Position numbers and translations under genes: made by a program. This document shows, piece after piece, positions 26,881 through 34,811 of a stretch of 64,000 bases of DNA (the first letter of the stretch is position 1; each line of letters starts with the position of its first letter). The DNA is from Chloroflexota bacterium (GTDB lineage Bacteria > Chloroflexota > JAJPGV01), in NCBI GenBank assembly GCA_021325635.1, contig JAJPGV010000016.1:124001-188000 (forward strand), read 5' to 3'. The notes under the pieces are model-generated. The model had not been told where the DNA came from. It did not search any database and worked only from the letters and a program-made list of their open reading frames with translations.

Positions 26881-28170
26881 TCAGTAGCCCGCCGACCGCA
26901 GCGCGGCCATGAACGAGGAGTCAATCACCGTGTCGCTGTCGATCGCATCGAAGCGGCTGGGATCGGCCGACTGCAAGGCCCTCAGGATGGTCTCTGCTTC
27001 CTCCCGCTCGGGGAAGGGATCGCTGCTGATCCGCGCTCGCAGCGAATGATACGTGCGTGCAACTTGGGGGTCGGTTTCAGCCAGGCCGAGGTGCTGTGCC
27101 AGGATCGCCAGGCACTCCTGGTAATGGCTGGAGTCAGAGAAGAACCGGATTCCCTCGATCAGCCCGCGCAAGCACGCCAGGACCGTGCTTGGACATGCCC
27201 GGGCAAATTCGGACGTGACGATGAGCCCACCGGCGAGGTAGGGCAGCCGCGCCTCCGCCAGGTTCACAATCACCCGCAGGCCTTCGCCAACTGCCGGGAC
27301 AATGTAGGCGCCCTGCTCGACGATGGCCGCGGCCACCTCTCCATGAATGAGCGCCGCCAGCCGAGCCGGCGAGTTGCCGACCTCGACGAGCTGCACGTCA
27401 TGATCCACCCTCAGACCGTAGGGGTTGAGGCCGAGCCGCAGCGAAACCTCCGAGGTGTCGCCGCGTTTGGCGATGGCCACGGTTTTTCCCCTGAGGTCGT
27501 GGGGATCGCGAATGCTGGGCAGGCCCACGATGGCATACGGATTGGTCTTATAGAAGGAAGCGATGACCTTGACCGGCAGTCCCTGAGCGATCTCCTGGAT
27601 AGCGTCGGCGCCGCTGCTGAAGTCCAGGTCAGCCGCTCCGGAGCTCAACGCTTCGATGCCCGTTACCGTCTGGGCATAGCCTTCTTCGATCTCGAGTCCG
27701 TAGCGCTGGAAGAATCCTCGCTCGGCGGCAATGCGCAGGAAAATACTGCCGCCGCTGTTGGTGCCGTAGAGCGCTCGGATGCGGCTCAGCTCGGGACGGA
27801 CCGGGTAGTTGGGATCGAATTGGAACGGCCCCACGGCGGCCGGCCAGGCAATGCCCGAATCCGCCAGCCACTCGTCACCGGCCAGGTCCTCGATGGCGTT
27901 GATCAGCACTTCGGCCGCCAGCGACCGATCCGCCGTCCGCTCGACCAGCTTAGCCAGCTCCCCCTGCAGCGAACGCAGCTCCTCGCGAGTAATGGCGATG
28001 TCCGGGACCGCGTGCAGCTGGCTGCAGTACCGTCCCCGCCGGCTCGGCTTCCTGGGACCCATGAGGCTCAGCGGCCTGCCACCGCCAACGACGCTCGATT
28101 GTTCGAACGGCGAGGTGTCGTGATTGGACGGTGGTTCATTTGAGTTGGTAGTGTACCTCCCGCCGCCCAA
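26881..28170 (-). CDS. NMT1/SsuA-like binding-fold protein with N-terminal extension
   Basis: Up to 429 residues; the start is uncertain (TTG at 28170, or ATG at 28062 giving 393). From about residue 125 it is a type-2 binding protein of the NMT1/taurine group: SGGSIFLRIAAERGFFQRYGL, LPVKVIASFYKTNPYAIVGLPS and RDPHDLRGKTVAIAKRGD. Before this lies a charged helical segment (TREELRSLQGELAKLVERTA) instead of a signal peptide or lipobox, so export is doubtful. A cytoplasmic sensor or enzyme role is possible. It precedes the ParB-like gene by 70 bases on the same strand. Confidence 0.72.
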   Translation of the reverse strand: MGGGRYTTNSNEPPSNHDTSPFEQSSVVGGGRPLSLMGPRKPSRRGRYCSQLHAVPDIAITREELRSLQGELAKLVERTADRSLAAEVLINAIEDLAGDEWLADSGIAWPAAVGPFQFDPNYPVRPELSRIRALYGTNSGGSIFLRIAAERGFFQRYGLEIEEGYAQTVTGIEALSSGAADLDFSSGADAIQEIAQGLPVKVIASFYKTNPYAIVGLPSIRDPHDLRGKTVAIAKRGDTSEVSLRLGLNPYGLRVDHDVQLVEVGNSPARLAALIHGEVAAAIVEQGAYIVPAVGEGLRVIVNLAEARLPYLAGGLIVTSEFARACPSTVLACLRGLIEGIRFFSDSSHYQECLAILAQHLGLAETDPQVARTYHSLRARISSDPFPEREEAETILRALQSADPSRFDAIDSDTVIDSSFMAALRSAGY

Positions 28171-28265
28171 TCGCTTGCAAACCCAGAGCCTCAGCTTTGG
28201 CCGGGACTGGTATCCTCGCGCGTGTTACATGACCGTCAACGCAATCTCGAGGAGCTGACAGACCG

Positions 28266-29099
28266 GTGGTAGAGAACACGAACCCCAATCTCATCCTCGA
28301 ATGCAAGGACCAGGTGGCGACGATCCGACAGCGCACGCGTGACGAGATGACGCCCGAGCAGATTGCGCAGGCGGGACGCTCGCCCGCGCCGATGCCGGCG
28401 CTCGCCCAGCTCCTCGAAGCGATCAGAGCCGACGACGGCATCCGAGTTGTCGTGCTCCACCGCGGAGGCGGCAAACAGGCCGGCATCCCCGGCGCGACCT
28501 ATGAGAGCAAGGAGTGGCAGGCGCATCACAATGACCCTGCCACTCTGTGGAAGACGTTCAACGGCATCATCCGGCTGCACGAGGTCATGGCCTCGATGGA
28601 AAAGCCGATCGTGGCTCAGGTCAACGGCGACGTCATCGGCGCCGGCTGCAACATCGTGTTCGCCTCGGACCTCATCGTGGCTCGCGAAGATGCCCGTTTC
28701 ATCGACCATCACCTCGGCATGGGACAGGCAAATCCTATTGGGCCGCCGTTCGGCTTGGTGCCGGGAGATGGCGGCATGGCGCTGGCGCCGCTGTACTTCA
28801 GCCCTCCTCTAGCCAAGGAATTCCTGATGCTGGCCAAGGAGTACACCGCCAGGGAGCTGGCGGACAGGTTGATCATCAACTACGCTGTCCCCGCCGATCA
28901 GCTGGACACGCTGGTTAGCGACCTGGTGAAAAGGCTGCTGGAGCGCCCGGCCTACCCCTTGGCCTGGGCCAAGCGCGTGGCTAACCGCCATGTCATCGAG
29001 CAGCTCAACCGCACGCTGGACGCCAGCGCCGGCTACGAGATGGCTGGCCTGATGCAGCTCGAGCGGAACGGCTGGGCCGACAAGAAGACGCTGGACTGA
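28266..29099 (+). CDS. Enoyl-CoA hydratase/isomerase (crotonase) family
   Basis: 277 residues starting at GTG with GAGGAG about eleven bases upstream. Crotonase features are IRVVVLHRGGGKQAGIPGA (the oxyanion-hole strand, normally ...FSAGAD), EKPIVAQVNGDVIGAGCNIVFASDL and the helix FIDHHLGMGQANPIGPPFG. The A-x-G-A-D loop is replaced here, so hydratase activity on CoA thioesters is not certain. Ring-opening, dehalogenase and decarboxylase members share this fold. The FAH-family gene starts 13 bases downstream, consistent with a shared late-pathway operon. Confidence 0.85.
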   Translation: MVENTNPNLILECKDQVATIRQRTRDEMTPEQIAQAGRSPAPMPALAQLLEAIRADDGIRVVVLHRGGGKQAGIPGATYESKEWQAHHNDPATLWKTFNGIIRLHEVMASMEKPIVAQVNGDVIGAGCNIVFASDLIVAREDARFIDHHLGMGQANPIGPPFGLVPGDGGMALAPLYFSPPLAKEFLMLAKEYTARELADRLIINYAVPADQLDTLVSDLVKRLLERPAYPLAWAKRVANRHVIEQLNRTLDASAGYEMAGLMQLERNGWADKKTLD

Positions 29100-29112
29100 G
29101 GGCAGAAACGAC

Positions 29113-30183
29113 ATGAAGCTGGTTACGTTCGAGGTGCCCACTCCGTTGGGTCCCCAACGGCGCCTGGGAGCGCTGGCCGACGGCACAACGGAAGGTCGAA
29201 TTGTTGATCTGACGCTGACCTACGCCGCCTATCTCCGCGCAGAGACCGATGAGCCCACTCCTGAAGGGCTGGCTCAGCTCAGGAACCCGCCCGACATGAT
29301 CGGCTGGCTGCGTGGCCGGCACAAGTCGCGCGAGGCAGCCGAGCAAGCGCTGCGATACGTGTCGGCCAGGATCTCCCGGGGCGACCCGTGCACCGGCGAC
29401 GGCGGGCAGCGCCTGGTCTTCGAGCGCTCCGAGGTCCGGCTGCTGGCTCCTCTTCCGCGTCCGAACACCTTTCGGGATTTCTCGATCTTCGAAGAGCATG
29501 GCAGCCGAAGGGACGGCGACGATCCGGCGGCGCGCCGAGCCAAGCCGCCGGCGTGGTACCGCTGGCCGCCGTATTACAAGGCCAGTCCTGAATCGATCTT
29601 CGGACCCGAGGACCCCATCCCCTACCCGTACTACACCAAGCGCCTGGATCTCGAGCCCGAGATCGGCATCGTCATCGGCAAGCAGGGCCGCAACCTCTCC
29701 TTCGAGCAGGCCAAAGAAGCCATCGCCGGCTACACCATCATCATTGACTGCAGCGAGCGAGGCGCCCTCACGCGCGACACGCTCGGTCCGGCAAAGTCCA
29801 AGGACTTCGCGACCATGGTCGGCCCCTGCCTGGTAACGGCCGACGAGATCGACGAGCGCGACCTCCGCATGCGCGTGGTCGTGGATGGTGAGGTGTGGTT
29901 CGAAGGACACACCGGCGCGCCGCGCAGCTTCCTGGCGCATCAGCTGGTAGCCTACGCCTCCGACAACGAGACCCTCTACCCCGGGGATCTGCTGGGCACC
30001 GGAACCATCGGGGCCGGCTGCTCGCTGGATCTGCACCGCTGGGTGCAGGTTGGACAGACCGTGACCATTGAATTCGAGGGGCTGGGCCGAATGGAGCACA
30101 AGATCGTACCGGGTGAGCACGTGGTCGACTACGTCGGCTCGGGCATGGACGGCCTGCTGCAGCCGCCGTCGCCTGCGAGCTAA
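29113..30183 (+). CDS. Fumarylacetoacetate hydrolase family protein
   Basis: 356 residues, longer than the 310-residue FAH protein at 0.5 kb because of an N-terminal domain of about 110 residues. The active-site region reads RLDLEPEIGIVIGKQGRN (Glu-x-Glu metal ligands), then GYTIIIDCSERGAL and a C-terminal GDLLGTGTIGAGCSLDL. The longer form resembles true fumarylacetoacetases or 2-hydroxyhepta-2,4-diene-1,7-dioate isomerase types. It is flanked by the crotonase upstream and a Rieske gene ten bases downstream, all on the plus strand, so a three-gene operon is likely. Confidence 0.88.
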   Translation: MKLVTFEVPTPLGPQRRLGALADGTTEGRIVDLTLTYAAYLRAETDEPTPEGLAQLRNPPDMIGWLRGRHKSREAAEQALRYVSARISRGDPCTGDGGQRLVFERSEVRLLAPLPRPNTFRDFSIFEEHGSRRDGDDPAARRAKPPAWYRWPPYYKASPESIFGPEDPIPYPYYTKRLDLEPEIGIVIGKQGRNLSFEQAKEAIAGYTIIIDCSERGALTRDTLGPAKSKDFATMVGPCLVTADEIDERDLRMRVVVDGEVWFEGHTGAPRSFLAHQLVAYASDNETLYPGDLLGTGTIGAGCSLDLHRWVQVGQTVTIEFEGLGRMEHKIVPGEHVVDYVGSGMDGLLQPPSPAS

Positions 30184-30193
30184 GAGGGGTTTT

Positions 30194-31372
30194 ATGTCAA
30201 TGCCAACGACACACCTGGCACACGGCGCCGAGGCGCAGCGAACGACACCTCCACAGCGGGATTTCGCGCACACCGGCCCTGGGACCCCGGCCGGGCGCTT
30301 CATGCGCACCTTCTGGCAGCCAGTGTATGTGGCCCGCGAGCTGGACCCGGGACGCGCCGTGCTAGTGCGAGTCATGGGCGCAGACTTCACCCTGTACCGC
30401 GGGGAGAGCGGGAGCTGGCATCTGCTGGGCCCCAACTGCGCGCATCGCGGCACGCAGCTCTCAACCGGCTGGGTAGAGGGTGACTGTCTGCGCTGCTTCT
30501 ATCACGGCTGGAAATACGACGCCGCCGGGCAGTGCGTGGAACAGCCCGCTGAGGACGCCAGCTTCGCCCGCAAGGTGCACGTTCCAAGCTATCCCGTGCA
30601 GGAGTACCTTGGCCTCGTGTTCGCCTACCTGGGCGAGGGGGAGCCACCTCCCCTGCCGCGCTACCCGCACGTCGAGGGCCGCAACGGCGTGGTCGACGCT
30701 GGCCGGGGAGTCCTGCCCTACAACTTCTTCAATCAGGTCGAGAACAGTGTGGACGAGCTCCACGTGTTCTTCGTGCACAGGGACTCGCAGTTCGAAGCGG
30801 CCGGACTGACCGGCCTGCCCGCACTCGAGGCGGAGGAGACCGAATACGGCCTGCGGGTGCGCGACATCATGCCCACCGGCTCCGTCCGGGTCGTGCATTT
30901 GATCATGCCCACCATCCTGTACGTGCAGGTTTACCCGCACGACCAGGAGAGCGGCTGGCGCGACTTCCTGCTGTGGCGAGTGCCTGTCGACGACCACGCC
31001 TTCCAGACGTTCTTTCTGCTGTGCGCCAACGTCACCGGTGAGGCCGCTGAACGCTACCTGGCGCAGGCCGACCGCTACCTGAACTTCACTCACGATCCGA
31101 GGATCGCTGAGCTGGGCGAGGCCGTGCTCAGCGGCCAGCTGCGCATCGAAGATATTCAGGATCGACGCCGCATCGTAGCCCTGCAGGACTACATCTCGCA
31201 GAAGGGCCAGGGAGTCATACCCGATCGGGAGCACGAGCACCTGGGACGCTCGGATGTGGGAGTGATCCTGCTGCGCCGGATCTGGGAGCGAGAGCTCCTG
31301 GCCCTGCTGGAAGGGCGCCCGCTCAAGCAATGGCGCATCCCCGACACGCTGACGGCTACCAGCGGCGTCTGA
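30194..31372 (+). CDS. Rieske oxygenase alpha subunit
   Basis: 392 residues from the ATG with AGAGGGG just upstream; the frame is open into the FAH gene but that part is not coding. The Rieske motif CAHRG...CFYHGW lies at about residues 78-103, and the iron site reads DELHVFFVH. It is a paralogue of the 16.8 kb oxygenase, sharing FWQPVY, FTLYRGESG and LSTGWVEGDCLRCFYHGW. The C-terminus ends with ERELLALLEGRPLKQW. It probably hydroxylates or demethylates a small aromatic or heterocyclic compound with a reductase coded elsewhere. It is the last gene of the catabolic island. Confidence 0.92.
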   Translation: MSMPTTHLAHGAEAQRTTPPQRDFAHTGPGTPAGRFMRTFWQPVYVARELDPGRAVLVRVMGADFTLYRGESGSWHLLGPNCAHRGTQLSTGWVEGDCLRCFYHGWKYDAAGQCVEQPAEDASFARKVHVPSYPVQEYLGLVFAYLGEGEPPPLPRYPHVEGRNGVVDAGRGVLPYNFFNQVENSVDELHVFFVHRDSQFEAAGLTGLPALEAEETEYGLRVRDIMPTGSVRVVHLIMPTILYVQVYPHDQESGWRDFLLWRVPVDDHAFQTFFLLCANVTGEAAERYLAQADRYLNFTHDPRIAELGEAVLSGQLRIEDIQDRRRIVALQDYISQKGQGVIPDREHEHLGRSDVGVILLRRIWERELLALLEGRPLKQWRIPDTLTATSGV

Positions 31373-31391
31373 GCCCCATTCGGTATCAGAG

Positions 31392-32600
31392 TCAGCCGGT
31401 AGCGACCGGCAGCACGGAGGCAGCTTCAGCCGCGGGCTGTTGGTCCCGGCTCGGCTGGTGTTGCGCCTCATCGTCGGCCGGCGGAAGCTCATCGGGCAGC
31501 AGCAGGCTGGCGACGCCGATGCGGACGTCCCCGATCCCGTAGTACACGTCGAGCCGCCTGGGGCAGCCGATGTCCGTTCGGCAGTCCACGCCCGTGGGAA
31601 AGACGATCCCCTCATGGGAGTTGGGCGGCACGAGAATGGGGTGTCTGGTTCGGAAGCAGACCCGTTCGGGCGCCTGCGCGTCCAGGATGGCAACCCCTGC
31701 CGAGTAGCGCAGCCAGCCGAACGGCCGCTCGCGTCCGTGCACCCCGTGGTAAATCACCAGCCAGCCCAGGTCGGTGAGCAGCGGTGGCGCGCCACCCCCA
31801 ACCTTTACACGTTCCCAATAGCTGCGGGGCGACATCAGCCGGCGGTGCGAGTGAAAGTGCAGGGCGCGCGGACTAGACGATGGGTCGGCATACGAGATCC
31901 AGATGCTCTGGTGGTTCAGCCGCTCGTGCAGTCGAGCGGCCTCTCGATCAGCCAAAGGCTCGGACGGTGGCTCAGCCGTATCCGAGGGTGGGCGCCGGGC
32001 GGCGCGGGAATGGCCACGGACGAGCGGGCGATGAATCAGCGCCATGGACATGACGCCATCGCGTGGATCCGGAACCAACTGCGGGAATAGCAGGGCATCC
32101 TTGTTGTCGGCCCTGCTGAAATCCATCGTCCCCCTCCCCTCGAAGGTCACCAGCCCCAATCGATCCCAGCGCCGCAGATCATGGGACGCCGCCATAGCAA
32201 TCCTGGGCCCGGCCTCGGAGAAGGCGGTGTAGGTCATGACGTAGCAGCCCCAGGCGGCCACGAACGTGATCCGAGGATCCTCACAGCCGCCGCCCGAATA
32301 GGGGTTCCTCTCATACGTCTCTCGAGGCTCGAGAGCGACGCCAAGCCGCTCCACGCCTGTGGGGTCGCCCTGTTTGTCGAACAGCACTCGAGCGATGCCA
32401 ATGCGTGAGAAGTTGCCTCGCGACACCAACCGCGGAAACAGGTACAGCTCTCCGTCCGGCCCGCGAGCCGTGGCCGGATTGAGGACGCCCTCGACTTCCA
32501 TCGGGTCCAGCGGGTTGCCCTCCATGACGATTCCCAGCGGGTGGGCCGTGAATGGATCGGCCAGCATCTCGGGAACGGCGGGCCGTTTGAGAGCAGCCAT
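31392..32600 (-). CDS. Glycoside hydrolase family 130-type protein
   Basis: 402 residues. A five-bladed beta-propeller of the GH130 type is suggested by NPLDPMEVEGVLNPATA, LYLFPRLVSRGNFSRIGIA, GGGCEDPRI (the catalytic Asp region of beta-mannoside phosphorylases), RADNKDALLFP and LLTDLGWLVIYHGV. These enzymes phosphorolyse or hydrolyse beta-mannosyl linkages; storage or cell-wall oligosaccharide turnover is a reasonable role. A Pro/Ser/Glu-rich linker (RRPPSDTAEPPSEPL) interrupts the propeller. It follows the GNAT gene by four bases and so probably belongs to the operon led by the Usp-HEAT gene. Confidence 0.82.
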   Translation of the reverse strand: MAALKRPAVPEMLADPFTAHPLGIVMEGNPLDPMEVEGVLNPATARGPDGELYLFPRLVSRGNFSRIGIARVLFDKQGDPTGVERLGVALEPRETYERNPYSGGGCEDPRITFVAAWGCYVMTYTAFSEAGPRIAMAASHDLRRWDRLGLVTFEGRGTMDFSRADNKDALLFPQLVPDPRDGVMSMALIHRPLVRGHSRAARRPPSDTAEPPSEPLADREAARLHERLNHQSIWISYADPSSSPRALHFHSHRRLMSPRSYWERVKVGGGAPPLLTDLGWLVIYHGVHGRERPFGWLRYSAGVAILDAQAPERVCFRTRHPILVPPNSHEGIVFPTGVDCRTDIGCPRRLDVYYGIGDVRIGVASLLLPDELPPADDEAQHQPSRDQQPAAEAASVLPVATG

Positions 32601-32604
32601 CCGT

Positions 32605-33102
32605 TCAGCGCCGGATGACAGGCTCGGCTACGCGCCGATCAGCTTCATCCGCGGCCGCCTTCATCAGGGCCACGAGATCGAGCTCCACGTAGTGCCCATC
32701 CTCGATGGCGTGGGCGCGCAGAGGAATGCCTGCGCGATCCAGCATGTGCCACAAGCGCTGGTCGTCAGCCTCCACGAACAGGCCCATGTTGCGGATGCCA
32801 TCGCCGAGGGCAATCCGCGCCAACTCGCGCAGCAAGCTGCTGCCGAGCCCGGCCCGTCTGGCATTGGGATGCACACCCACCCAGGCGTACGCGTCCTCAG
32901 GTGGGAACCCGCGATAGTATTCCGCGGCCCCTACCACGCGGCCCGTCGCGCTCTCTCGCGCGACCAGACAGACACGCGGGCGGGAGACGCCGTACGGCGC
33001 CGCGCCGCACACGCGCCACAACTCCGCTATTGCCTCCTCGTCTCCGGGTTGAACCGGCTCAATCAGGACAGGGTTGGCATGGACGTCGGCAATCGCACGC
33101 AT
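32605..33102 (-). CDS. GNAT family N-acetyltransferase
   Basis: 165 residues; ATG with GAGGAG eight bases upstream. The acetyl-CoA-binding motif A is VHPNARRAGLGSSLLREL at about residues 77-94 (R/Q-x2-G-x-G/A type). Preceding strands carry GRVVGAAEYYRGFPPEDAYAWVGV split over two strands. The acceptor substrate is unknown. It lies between the Usp-HEAT gene (17 bases upstream) and GH130 (four bases downstream), so it is expected to share the upstream 11-bp-phased promoter element. Confidence 0.85.
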   Translation of the reverse strand: MRAIADVHANPVLIEPVQPGDEEAIAELWRVCGAAPYGVSRPRVCLVARESATGRVVGAAEYYRGFPPEDAYAWVGVHPNARRAGLGSSLLRELARIALGDGIRNMGLFVEADDQRLWHMLDRAGIPLRAHAIEDGHYVELDLVALMKAAADEADRRVAEPVIRR

Positions 33103-33119
33103 AAAGCTTCTCCTCGGAC

Positions 33120-34082
33120 CTACCTGGTCAGCGCCGCTGCCTCCTGCATCTTGGCCAGCGCTTTGGACGCCGCGATGGGCGCGGTGTAGTGGTGCTCGGC
33201 GGCCCGCAGCGAACGGATGACGGGACGCAGCATTGGAATCAGTTCCGTCGGGGCCCGATCGAGGACGTGCAGCAGGACTAGGTTCCGTCGCTCGTCGAGC
33301 GGCTCGTGGGCGATCAGCCGCAAGACAGCGCTGATGCCTGCCTCGCGATATTTCACGATCGCCTCCGCGGCTTCCCAGCGGACCTCGAACGTGTCGTGCG
33401 ATAGGTGATCCACGAGCAACCCGAGGCTCCTCGGGTCGTGGAGCTGTCCTAGCGTCCTCGCGGCGTAGCGGCGAACAATCGTACTCCCACTTGCCAGAGC
33501 ATCAATCAGGTCCGGGACGACTTCGGACCCGCGGTCAATCAGCGCATCCACAGCTTCCAGAGACAGGACGTCTTCGCGCTTGAACAGCTCGATCAAGCTT
33601 CTGGCCGGCGCATCGTGGCCAGGCCATGCGCTCGTCTCGGCCGCCGATGGATGGACGCACACCGCCAGCACGGGTATCGGCGACTCCCGGATAACCCGAT
33701 CGGTCACGCTGCCGATGAATGCCCGCGCCAGGCCCGAACGACCGTGCGTTGCCATGCAGATGTAGTCGAAGCGCTGGCTGGCGGCTCGCTCCAAGATTTC
33801 CCTGGCGGCCGATCCGACCTCTACTACCGAGGTCACGGCACAGTGCTTCCCCGCAACTGTCGCGGCCTGGAGCGCCAGATAGTCTTTGGCCCACTCCAGC
33901 GCACGGTCCAGGTACCCAGGCGCAACCGCGATGCCGGGCCCGACTTCGCTCAACGTGCTCGGGTCCAACACGTACAGCAGCTCGACGTCGGCCTGCCCCG
34001 CGAGCTCGGCGAAGCGCTTGGCGGCAGGCAACGCCTGCTCTGATAGAGCTGACCCATCCAGCGGCACGAGCAAACGAATCAC
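33120..34082 (-). CDS. Universal stress protein fused to HEAT repeats
   Basis: 320 residues if started at the GTG following GGAGGTGAGGAGC; a GTG three codons earlier overlaps that ribosome site. Residues 1-145 form one Usp domain (IRLLVPLDGSALSEQALP, then ATHGRSGLARAFIGS, the ATP-binding loop). Residues about 165-320 are alpha-helical HEAT/Armadillo-like repeats (VVPDLIDALASGSTIVRRYAARTLGQL, EVRWEAAEAIVKY, split as helices), usually protein-binding. Usp domains bind ATP or sense stress, so the HEAT tail may recruit a partner. It heads an operon with GNAT and GH130 genes, behind phased hexamers at 34130-34168. Confidence 0.85.
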   Translation of the reverse strand: MIRLLVPLDGSALSEQALPAAKRFAELAGQADVELLYVLDPSTLSEVGPGIAVAPGYLDRALEWAKDYLALQAATVAGKHCAVTSVVEVGSAAREILERAASQRFDYICMATHGRSGLARAFIGSVTDRVIRESPIPVLAVCVHPSAAETSAWPGHDAPARSLIELFKREDVLSLEAVDALIDRGSEVVPDLIDALASGSTIVRRYAARTLGQLHDPRSLGLLVDHLSHDTFEVRWEAAEAIVKYREAGISAVLRLIAHEPLDERRNLVLLHVLDRAPTELIPMLRPVIRSLRAAEHHYTAPIAASKALAKMQEAAALTR

Positions 34083-34129
34083 GCTCCTCACCTCCAGCAG
34101 ATGTCCATGTCAACAGTCGCTCGCGAGTG

Positions 34130-34168
34130 CTAAATCTGGCCCCAAGCCAATCACAACAGGCTGTAAAA
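34130..34168 (-). promoter_or_regulatory. Phased hexamer array before Usp-HEAT
   Basis: On the minus strand: TTTTAC, GTTGTG, CTTGGG, ATTTAG, each separated by exactly five bases (11-bp pitch). It lies 47 bases before the Usp-HEAT start and runs divergently from the array for the DksA-type gene. It is the weakest match to GTTYAY, but the phase is exact. Confidence 0.5.
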
Positions 34169-34237
34169 AGGCTTGCGTCCAGTGCAGGTCGGGCCACGAA
34201 GGCAGTCCCGCCGCTGCCAGCTAACGATTTGTGCGAA

Positions 34238-34265
34238 GTTCATGGCCCGTTTATGTCCCATTCAC
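34238..34265 (+). promoter_or_regulatory. Phased hexamer array before dksA/traR-type gene
   Basis: GTTCAT, GTTTAT, ATTCAC with five-base spacers, 51 bases before the start codon. The first two hexamers form a near copy of the (T/G)GTTTA-N5-(T/G)GTTTA box known for PhoP. Confidence 0.7.
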
Positions 34266-34316
34266 CCCAGGGGCAGCATCCTGTAGCAACGAAGAACGGG
34301 GGTGGAGGCAACCACA

Positions 34317-34724
34317 ATGACACACATCGGACCAGCGTTGCTGAAGAAGCTGCGAAGTGAGCTCATGGCCGAGGAAGAACGGCTGCTCGCGGAGATCGCA
34401 TTCGAGAACGAACAGCAGCGGGCCAACGCCACGAACGCAAGCGAGGAGCGCTACTCCAGCCCCGACGACACTGGATCAGAGCTAGCCGAGCACGAGAAAA
34501 TCCTGGCCCTCGAAGGAACGGTCGAGGAGATGCTTCGCGAGGTGCGGCACGCGCTGCACAAGATGGATGCCGGCACGTACGGCAGCTGCGATTCGTGCGG
34601 CAACCCAATCTCGGTCGAACGGCTCGAAGCACGTCCCCAGGCGTCGCTGTGCATCAACTGCCGAGCCGAGCACGAGCGCGCTCACCGGGCAGCCCACTAC
34701 GCGCTCATCGCCGGACGGCGCTAA
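34317..34724 (+). CDS. TraR/DksA-type zinc-finger protein
   Basis: 135 residues from the ATG with GGAGG eight bases upstream. An N-terminal helical part (KKLRSELMAEEERLLAEI, acidic stretch DDTGSELAEHEK) is followed by a coiled-coil hairpin and the C4 zinc finger CDSCGNPI...CINC at about residues 88-112. The GSCDSCGNPISVERLEARP region is typical. DksA-type proteins enter the RNA polymerase secondary channel and shift transcription under starvation with ppGpp; shorter homologues such as this may bind without ppGpp. It has its own phased hexamer promoter and a following terminator, so it is monocistronic. Confidence 0.9.
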   Translation: MTHIGPALLKKLRSELMAEEERLLAEIAFENEQQRANATNASEERYSSPDDTGSELAEHEKILALEGTVEEMLREVRHALHKMDAGTYGSCDSCGNPISVERLEARPQASLCINCRAEHERAHRAAHYALIAGRR

Positions 34725-34743
34725 ACTCCAGCCCGCTTCAGCT

Positions 34744-34793
34744 GAGCCCGGGGCGCCCCAACGATGCGGCTGCGCCGGGCTCTTCTCTTGTCT
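34744..34793 (+). terminator. Terminator after the DksA-type gene
   Basis: GAGCCCGG ... CCGGGCTC with additional internal pairing, followed by TTCTCTTGTCT. It lies 20 bases after the stop and before the converging kinase gene. Confidence 0.75.
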
Positions 34794-34811
34794 CGCCCTG
34801 CATGGTGCAGG

